From NCBI RefSeq assembly GCF_900129725.1, contig NZ_FQWQ01000005.1, positions 682,001-746,000 of the forward strand: a stretch of DNA of 64,000 nucleotides. The letters are read 5' to 3'. The notes under the pieces were generated by a model. That model had not been told where the DNA came from. It did no database searches and saw only the letters and a list, made by a program, of their open reading frames with translations. Made by a program: the position numbers and the translations under genes. The DNA is from Chryseolinea serpens. Lineage in GTDB: Bacteria; Bacteroidota; Bacteroidia; Cytophagales; Cyclobacteriaceae. This document shows, in pieces, positions 59,469 to 64,000 of the stretch (position 1 is the first letter of the stretch; the number at the start of each line of letters is the position of its first letter).

Positions 59469-60290
59469 ATGCCCCTTGAAACTGTTAGCGAAGCGGAGAT
59501 CCAATCCTTCACCCAAAGCATTCTCACGCGCTATGGCATCGATTTCACGGGCTATGAACCCAAGTCCCTGCGGCGCCGGATCATTCGCGTGATGGGCCTG
59601 TTCGATTTGTCTTCCATCCATGACCTGTGGGTGAGATTTTTGCGCGATCCGAAATTCATTCATGTTTTTATGAACGAGATCAGCGTGGGCATGACCTCCA
59701 TGTTTCGCGATCCGGTTCTATGGAAAAACCTAAAAAACATTTTAGCCAACGAATTTAAAGTGCGCACCACAGTTTCGGTCTGGCATGCCGGCTGCTCAAC
59801 AGGAGAAGAAGTCTACTCGCTAGGAATTCTTCTCAATGAATCAGGCTGGCAGAAGAAGACTACAGCCCTCGCGATTGATATCAATACCGCGGCACTGGAA
59901 GAAGCCAGAAGCGGAGTCTATCCTAAATTCAAGATGAGCGAGAATAAAGCAAATTATCGACAGTTCAATACCCACCACGATTTCTCAAACTACTTCACCA
60001 CCGATGGCGAGAATGCCATCATGAACCCCGATTTGATAGCCCACGTCACTTTCCGCTACCAAAACCTGATCACCGACCCAACCCCAAACCATTTCGACAT
60101 TATTTTTTGCAGGAACGTAATGATCTATTTTGACGCGACCACCAAGATCCGCCTGCTGGCCAAATTCTACGATGCACTAAATACAGGAGGCTATCTGATC
60201 ATCGGCTTTTTTGACACCATGAGTCACCTGATCGACAACAAAAAATTTCTCCTGGTTGACGCCGAAGCCAAAATTTTCCAAAAAATTTAG
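59469..60290 (+). CDS. cheR: chemotaxis methyltransferase CheR
   Basis: A 273-residue enzyme that methylates receptor glutamates with SAM. It shows an N-terminal helical domain (SFTQSILTRYGIDFTGYEPKSLRRRIIRVMG), the NEISVGMTSMFRDP motif, the SAM loop WHAGCSTGEEVYSLGILLNE, and FDIIFCRNVMIYFD. The length is normal and no TPR tail is present. Last gene of the operon, 1 bp after the GAF/PAS gene. No obvious terminator follows. Confidence 0.96.
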   Translation: MPLETVSEAEIQSFTQSILTRYGIDFTGYEPKSLRRRIIRVMGLFDLSSIHDLWVRFLRDPKFIHVFMNEISVGMTSMFRDPVLWKNLKNILANEFKVRTTVSVWHAGCSTGEEVYSLGILLNESGWQKKTTALAIDINTAALEEARSGVYPKFKMSENKANYRQFNTHHDFSNYFTTDGENAIMNPDLIAHVTFRYQNLITDPTPNHFDIIFCRNVMIYFDATTKIRLLAKFYDALNTGGYLIIGFFDTMSHLIDNKKFLLVDAEAKIFQKI

Positions 60291-60384
60291 CCCACCCATA
60301 CCCAACCTCGCCCTCACGCCCCCTATCCCAACCCCATTTGAACCCAACGACTACAGGACCGCTGAATTCCCGATTCAGTCCCGG

Positions 60385-60449
60385 CTACTGACTGACTACT
60401 GACTACTGACTACTGGATTCTGGCTCCTGGATTCTGGCTCCTGGATTCC
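60385..60449. repeat. two adjacent short tandem repeats
   Basis: CTACTGA-type 7-bp units fill about 60385-60416 and 14-bp units CTGGATTCTGGCTC fill 60413-60449. They lie in the 222-bp gap after cheR and may vary by slippage. Confidence 0.9.
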
Positions 60450-60512
60450 TTGGCACATTTTTTACGGTACCCCAATTGATCTTGTTGAAATCACCGCTTT
60501 TAATTTCACCCA

Positions 60513-60866
60513 ATGACCGAACCCCTCGGATTTTGCGAAGAGCCTAAACAAGTATTATCAAGCCTGCTCATCAGCAAGGAGAACAATTCCATGATCGGCA
60601 TAAGCTCTCAGAAGCTCGATCCCCCAACCTTGGTCACCGTCGTCAAAGAGATCATCCTCGACAGCGAATTGGTCTTTTTGCTGGCCCCATTCGATGCAAC
60701 AGGGCATATGCTCAATTGCACCGTCTTGAAATTTTCAGAAATCCAGAGCGTGGTCCCCTTCACCTCAAAATTCGTAAACCCACTTCTTAAAAAAATCGAA
60801 GGCAAGAGTTCCTGGCAACAACAACTTTATTTCTCCCTGTTCCCCACGGATGAGTTCCGATTTTGA
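60513..60866 (+). CDS. protein of unknown function
   Basis: A 117-residue protein, ATG at 60513 (MTEPLGFCEEPKQVLSSLLISK). It has a beta-strand run (NSMIGISSQKL, ELVFLLAPFDATGHMLNCTVLKFSEIQSVVPF) then a helix (FVNPLLKKIEGK) and a tail ending LFPTDEFRF. There is no signal peptide or known motif. It follows the repeat-rich gap after cheR; the relation to chemotaxis is open. Confidence 0.6.
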   Translation: MTEPLGFCEEPKQVLSSLLISKENNSMIGISSQKLDPPTLVTVVKEIILDSELVFLLAPFDATGHMLNCTVLKFSEIQSVVPFTSKFVNPLLKKIEGKSSWQQQLYFSLFPTDEFRF

Positions 60867-61064
60867 TGGACCTTTTGGCGTTCGACCTTTCTGAACGCGC
60901 CCATCCGATGATTGATCAATGCGTATTTTTTTCTACGCGGTGGGTATTTTTATGCTCAATTCCACAACATCAGCGGATGCATTTTATTCGATTATCTTAA
61001 AAGATAATGATGAATTTATTCGCAGTAGGTTAACATGAGTATACCTTTAAATGATCCTGTCACC

Positions 61065-61427
61065 TTAACGTTTACCCATGAAATTTTTCCGATGCTGAAG
61101 CCCCCATTTCACCATCACGTCCAACACGTCATTGAACGACTCCCCCGATTTAGTTAATTCGTATTCAACCGTTACCGGGATCGTGCCGTGCACGGTTCGG
61201 GTCACGATGCCGTTCACCTCGAGATCTTTCAGTTCCTTCGACAGCATGCGAGGTGTTATTTTGGGGATCTCGCGCGCGAGTTCTTTAAATCGTTTCTTTC
61301 CAAAGTGCAGCGATCCGATAATGGGTAGCTTCCATTTGCCGTGGATCACGTTCAGGGTGTCGTTCACCGCCAACACATACGTTCCCGAACATTTCTTCAC
61401 CTGTTCCAATTCTGATATTTTGACCAT
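61065..61427 (-). CDS. HxlR-family transcriptional regulator
   Basis: A 120-residue winged-helix regulator. It has the family landmarks YVLAVNDTLNVIHGKWKLPIIGSLHFGKKRFKELAREIPKITPRMLSKELKDLEVNGIV followed by the wing (TVHGTIPVTVEYELT) and a C-terminal dimer helix (VLDVMVKWGLQHRKN). The usual N-terminal Cys is present as Cys13 (KKCSGTYVL), which in related regulators can sense thiol-reactive signals. It faces yceI across the 32-bp palindrome, so it probably regulates both genes. Confidence 0.9.
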   Translation of the reverse strand: MVKISELEQVKKCSGTYVLAVNDTLNVIHGKWKLPIIGSLHFGKKRFKELAREIPKITPRMLSKELKDLEVNGIVTRTVHGTIPVTVEYELTKSGESFNDVLDVMVKWGLQHRKNFMGKR

Positions 61428-61447
61428 AGCGACTTTTTGTTAGCTGA

Positions 61448-61479
61448 TATACTAAAGTATACCGGTATACTTTAGTATA
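61448..61479. promoter_or_regulatory. 32-bp perfect palindrome, predicted HxlR operator
   Basis: A perfect palindrome made of two copies of the dyad TATACT-NN-AGTATA (61448-61461 and 61466-61479), separated by CCGG. It begins 21 bp upstream of the hxlR-type ATG. Four half sites TATACT/AGTATA fit two dimers. HxlR-family sites are often of the TACT-N-AGTA type. Confidence 0.8.
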
Positions 61480-61507
61480 GTGATTACTTATGTATAGCAA
61501 ATGTAGG

Positions 61508-61515
61508 TAATTTTG
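61508..61515 (+). promoter_or_regulatory. TAnnTTTG -7 box before yceI
   Basis: TAATTTTG lies 29 bp before the yceI ATG and 28 bp beyond the palindrome, so a regulator bound there would cover or flank the -33 region. No clear -33 TTG is seen. Confidence 0.5.
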
Positions 61516-61544
61516 AAGCCACTTAAAAAACGAAAAAATTATCC

Positions 61545-62120
61545 ATGAAAAAGAACATTGTATTTTTCTTCCTTTTGCTGTCGCTTTCCTTCCATGCCTC
61601 CTTTGGCCAAACCTGGTCGCTGGATAAGTCCCATGCCAAACTTGAATTCAGTGTAACGCACTTGATGGTCTCCAACGTAGAGGGCAATTTCAAATCTTTC
61701 GATGCCAAGATCACGTCGGCACAGGATGACTTCTCCAATGCCGTGATCGAACTTACCGCCGACATAAACTCCATCAATACGGACGACGACCAGCGCGACG
61801 GCCACCTGAAAAGCCCCGATTTTTTTGACGTAGCGAAATTCTCCACGCTCACCTTCAAGAGCACTTCCTTCAAGAAAGTGGGCGACAAAAAATATAAGGT
61901 GGAAGGCAACCTCACGATGCACGGGATCACAAAAAAGGTCGAACTGGATGTGACCTTCAACGGAACCGCCATTCATCCCTATACAAAAAAGACCATCGCC
62001 GGATTCAAGGTGAGCGGCAAACTAAAGCGCTCTGATTTTGCCATCGGCGCCACCGTGCCAGGAGCCGTGGTGAGCGATGAGGTTGAAATCAGCACCAACG
62101 CTGAGTTTGTGAAGGGATAA
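61545..62120 (+). CDS. YceI-family periplasmic lipid-binding protein
   Basis: A 191-residue protein with signal peptide MKKNIVFFFLLLSLSFHASFGQ. It has the lipocalin-like YceI fold: WSLDKSHAKLEFSVTHLMVSNVEGNFKSFDAKI, VIELTADINSINTDDDQRDGHLKSPDFFD, STLTFKSTSFKK, VEGNLTMHGITKKVELDV and FKVSGKLKRSDFAIG. The family binds polyisoprenoids such as quinone precursors. It is divergent from the HxlR regulator with a palindromic operator between, and is followed by an intrinsic terminator. Confidence 0.93.
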   Translation: MKKNIVFFFLLLSLSFHASFGQTWSLDKSHAKLEFSVTHLMVSNVEGNFKSFDAKITSAQDDFSNAVIELTADINSINTDDDQRDGHLKSPDFFDVAKFSTLTFKSTSFKKVGDKKYKVEGNLTMHGITKKVELDVTFNGTAIHPYTKKTIAGFKVSGKLKRSDFAIGATVPGAVVSDEVEISTNAEFVKG

Positions 62121-62162
62121 GCCAACGCAGCCGTTGAAAGCTGCCAAATGATATTTACTTCC

Positions 62163-62191
62163 GGACGGGCCAAAGTGCCCGTCCTTTTTTT
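62163..62191 (+). terminator. terminator of yceI
   Basis: A perfect 8-bp GC-rich stem (GGACGGGC at 62163-62170, GCCCGTCC at 62177-62184), 6-nt loop, then seven T residues. Confidence 0.95.
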
Positions 62192-62332
62192 ATGGAATTC
62201 CTTCCAGGATCCGGTTGCGTCGTCGCCAGTCGTTTCCCCTTTTCAAAGGCATGTAAGGATTTGAATTAATCTAAAGTAATTCGTCAGCGATATTGACATT
62301 ACTTTAGGGGAATTCACGGTCCCCATTCCCCA

Positions 62333-62767
62333 ATGAAAAACATAAACCTAAGAACCGTTTTACGATACTTGTATGAGCAGCTCACCGGCAACTTCGCCGG
62401 CTTCCTCATCGGCGTATCGGCAACAGGCCTTGTGTCACATTTCTTCGAAACCCGGAGCATCAAAAACCTGTGGGGACTAACAGCAAAAAAGACGATCGTC
62501 AACAAAGAAACATTTCACCAATTGGAGTGGATCATATCCATCGTCTTTGGGTTCATCGTCTTCGAGATTGTAACGAAGGTGATCAAGGAAAGACTGGAGA
62601 GAAATTTCCCTAAAATAAAAATGGTTGTTTACCGGTGGATCATCCGAAAAGATCTCCACTCCAAAGTAAGGTCCTTCATCCAGGTGACCAAAGGCAAGAG
62701 CCTGGTTTTCTATGCAGGTGTTCACCAAGGCGTGAAACAATCTTTTAAAAATCGCCTCAAATCATAA
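62333..62767 (+). CDS. small membrane protein of unknown function
   Basis: A 144-residue basic protein starting at ATG 62333. Helix one is about 18-36 (NFAGFLIGVSATGLVSHFF), helix two about 66-84 (LEWIISIVFGFIVFEIVTKV). The C-terminal 55 residues are basic and cytoplasmic-looking (KERLERNFPKIKMVVYRWIIRKDLHSKVRSF). There is no known family motif. It stands between the yceI and clpX genes with its own terminator. Confidence 0.65.
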   Translation: MKNINLRTVLRYLYEQLTGNFAGFLIGVSATGLVSHFFETRSIKNLWGLTAKKTIVNKETFHQLEWIISIVFGFIVFEIVTKVIKERLERNFPKIKMVVYRWIIRKDLHSKVRSFIQVTKGKSLVFYAGVHQGVKQSFKNRLKS

Positions 62768-62792
62768 CGACACGTAACGCAAGAGCCCATAA

Positions 62793-62821
62793 AAAAAGCC
62801 TGGATCACTCCAGGCTTTTTT
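62793..62821. terminator. bidirectional terminator between the small membrane protein gene and clpX
   Basis: AAAAAGCCTGGA (62793-62804) and TCCAGGCTTTTT (62809-62820) form a perfect 12-bp stem with a 4-nt loop, with A tract before and T tract after. It can serve the plus-strand gene and clpX on the minus strand. Confidence 0.95.
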
Positions 62822-62881
62822 ATTTATTCCGATCACAGATCGAAGGCCACCGCCGTTGTTGGTGTCCCACCAACAACCTCT

Positions 62882-64000
62882 CTAAGCTACCTTCAACTTG
62901 CTATACTGAGACTTACTAAACTTCTCCTCCGCATAAGCTCGGGTAATCACCAAACGGTCGAGGTTCTTCTCCGAAGGCAACTCGAACATCGCGTCGTTGA
63001 TGATCGCTTCGCAGATGCTGCGCAACCCGCGCGCACCCAACTTGAACTCCATCGCTTTCTCAACGATGAAATCAATCGCGCCATCTTTGAACTCGAGCTC
63101 GATGTTCTCCATGTCAAACAGTTTCTTATACTGCTTCATCAAAGCATTCTTCGGCTCGGTGAGGATCTTCCGGAGCGCTTCGCTATCCAGGGGATTGAGG
63201 AACGACACCACGGGGAGGCGTCCGATCAATTCCGGGATCAAACCAAAGCTCTTCAAATCCTGCGCGGTGATGAACTGCAACAGGTTGTCTTTGTCTAAAC
63301 CGGGATGGGCGTTGTCGCTTCCCGCCACAAAGCCGAGGGGCCGTGTATTCAGACGGTTAGCAATGAAACGGGAGATGCCTTCAAACGCACCGCCGCAAAT
63401 GAACAGGATGTTTTCGGTATTGACCGTGATCATTTTCTGATCCGGGTGTTTCCGGCCGCCTTGGGGCGGAACGTTAACCGCCGTGCCTTCCAGCAATTTC
63501 AACAGGGCCTGCTGAACGCCTTCACCGCTCACGTCGCGGGTGATGGAAGGATTGTCCGACTTGCGGGCGATCTTGTCGATCTCATCGATATAGACAATAC
63601 CGCGTTCCGCAGCTTCCACATTATAATCAGCCGCCTGGAGCAGGCGGGTCAAAATGCTTTCAACGTCTTCGCCCACATAACCGGCTTCCGTCAACACGGT
63701 GGCGTCGGCAATACAGAAGGGCACTTGCAACAGTTTGGCCAGCGTGCGGGCCAGGTAGGTTTTGCCGGTACCGGTTTCGCCGGCCATGATGATGTTCGAT
63801 TTCTCGATCATCACATCGCTGTCGAGCTTCCGTTGCATCAACCGCTTGTAGTGGTTGTAGACGGCCACCGACATGATCTTTTTGGCTTCGTCCTGGCCAA
63901 TCACATACTCATCCAGGAACTTCTTGATTTCCATGGGCTTGATGAGCTTGAAATTGGGGGAAAAACCGGCTTCGGTCTTGCTTTTCTTTTCCTCGCCCAG
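62882..64000 (-). CDS. clpX: ATP-dependent Clp protease ATPase subunit ClpX, 5'-partial
   Basis: The AAA+ unfoldase of ClpXP, cut at the window end. The frame continues past the ATG at 63934 for 22 more codons to the edge (ending NFKLIKP before [19 protein letters not shown]), so the N-terminal zinc-binding domain lies outside and 63934 is not the start. Walker A GETGTGKT, pore loop GYVGED, Walker [10 protein letters not shown], the RKH loop in [16 protein letters not shown] near the ClpP-binding loop and sensor 2 [12 protein letters not shown] are all present. Partner clpP probably lies further on. Confidence 0.96.
   Translation of the reverse strand: MGEEKKSKTEAGFSPNFKLIKPMEIKKFLDEYVIGQDEAKKIMSVAVYNHYKRLMQRKLDSDVMIEKSNIIMAGETGTGKTYLARTLAKLLQVPFCIADATVLTEAGYVGEDVESILTRLLQAADYNVEAAERGIVYIDEIDKIARKSDNPSITRDVSGEGVQQALLKLLEGTAVNVPPQGGRKHPDQKMITVNTENILFICGGAFEGISRFIANRLNTRPLGFVAGSDNAHPGLDKDNLLQFITAQDLKSFGLIPELIGRLPVVSFLNPLDSEALRKILTEPKNALMKQYKKLFDMENIELEFKDGAIDFIVEKAMEFKLGARGLRSICEAIINDAMFELPSEKNLDRLVITRAYAEEKFSKSQYSKLKVA

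Noticed and set aside
1-64000. CRISPR arrays, tRNA, rRNA and intact insertion sequences
   Set aside because: No regularly spaced direct repeats with unique spacers, no tRNA-like cloverleaf with a TTCGAAT-type arm, no rRNA-like sequence and no transposase were seen on reading; short RNAs could still be missed.

Overview
The window looks like a chromosomal segment of a Bacteroidota bacterium, most likely a Cytophagales/Chryseolinea-type member. The grounds are two SusC/SusD pairs, DUF4249 and DUF4199 proteins, a BatA-domain protein, OmpA-family envelope proteins with TPR and beta-propeller parts, weak or absent Shine-Dalgarno sites, and several TAnnTTTG promoter boxes. Species cannot be named from sequence reading alone. 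I saw no rRNA, tRNA, CRISPR array or intact insertion sequence.

Layout. 0-2.6 kb: a DUF4249 surface lipoprotein cut by the window start, a YbjJ-like MFS transporter and a small GNAT protein. 2.6-12.4 kb, minus strand: a TPR membrane protein, a bestrophin-like channel, an OmpA-family protein, a GT2 glycosyltransferase, then a tight five-gene run (BatA protein, a dihydroorotase homologue without its catalytic residues, two DUF4199 proteins, a second GT2). 12.4-20.2 kb: mixed housekeeping genes (outer-membrane barrel, SSB, IscA-type protein, methylmalonyl-CoA epimerase, ThiL, AcpH, TerB-like protein, secreted amidohydrolase) plus a 53-residue lipoprotein. 20.3-27.9 kb, plus strand: lepA, an 11-residue-repeat coiled-coil protein, folD, queE, pabB, a PabC-like enzyme and a TPR/propeller/OmpA protein with PorE-like architecture. 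28-39 kb: two SusC/SusD loci with near-identical promoter cores and similar leaders. 39-40.7 kb: queD and lpxB. 41.6-49.9 kb: four sensor kinases and a NarL-type regulator. 50.2-60.3 kb: a compact chemosensory operon (soluble four-PAS receptor, CheW, CheD, CheY, CheB, CheA, CheC-like phosphatase, a GAF/PAS membrane protein, CheR). 60.5-64 kb: a small unknown gene, an HxlR regulator divergent from yceI across a perfect 32-bp palindrome, a small membrane protein and the C-terminal part of clpX.

How it fits together. The 41.6-60.3 kb block is one sensory region: about 19 kb on one strand, with many PAS domains feeding two-component output and a full CheA/CheY pathway with adaptation (CheR, CheB, CheD) and dephosphorylation (CheC-like). 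No flagellar gene is present, so gliding, pili or another output is more likely than a flagellum. The strongest leads for new biology are the catalytically dead dihydroorotase in an envelope operon, the chemosensory operon with its output-less GAF/PAS membrane protein and half-degenerate CheC, the twin SusC promoters and leaders, and the two-dyad HxlR operator.
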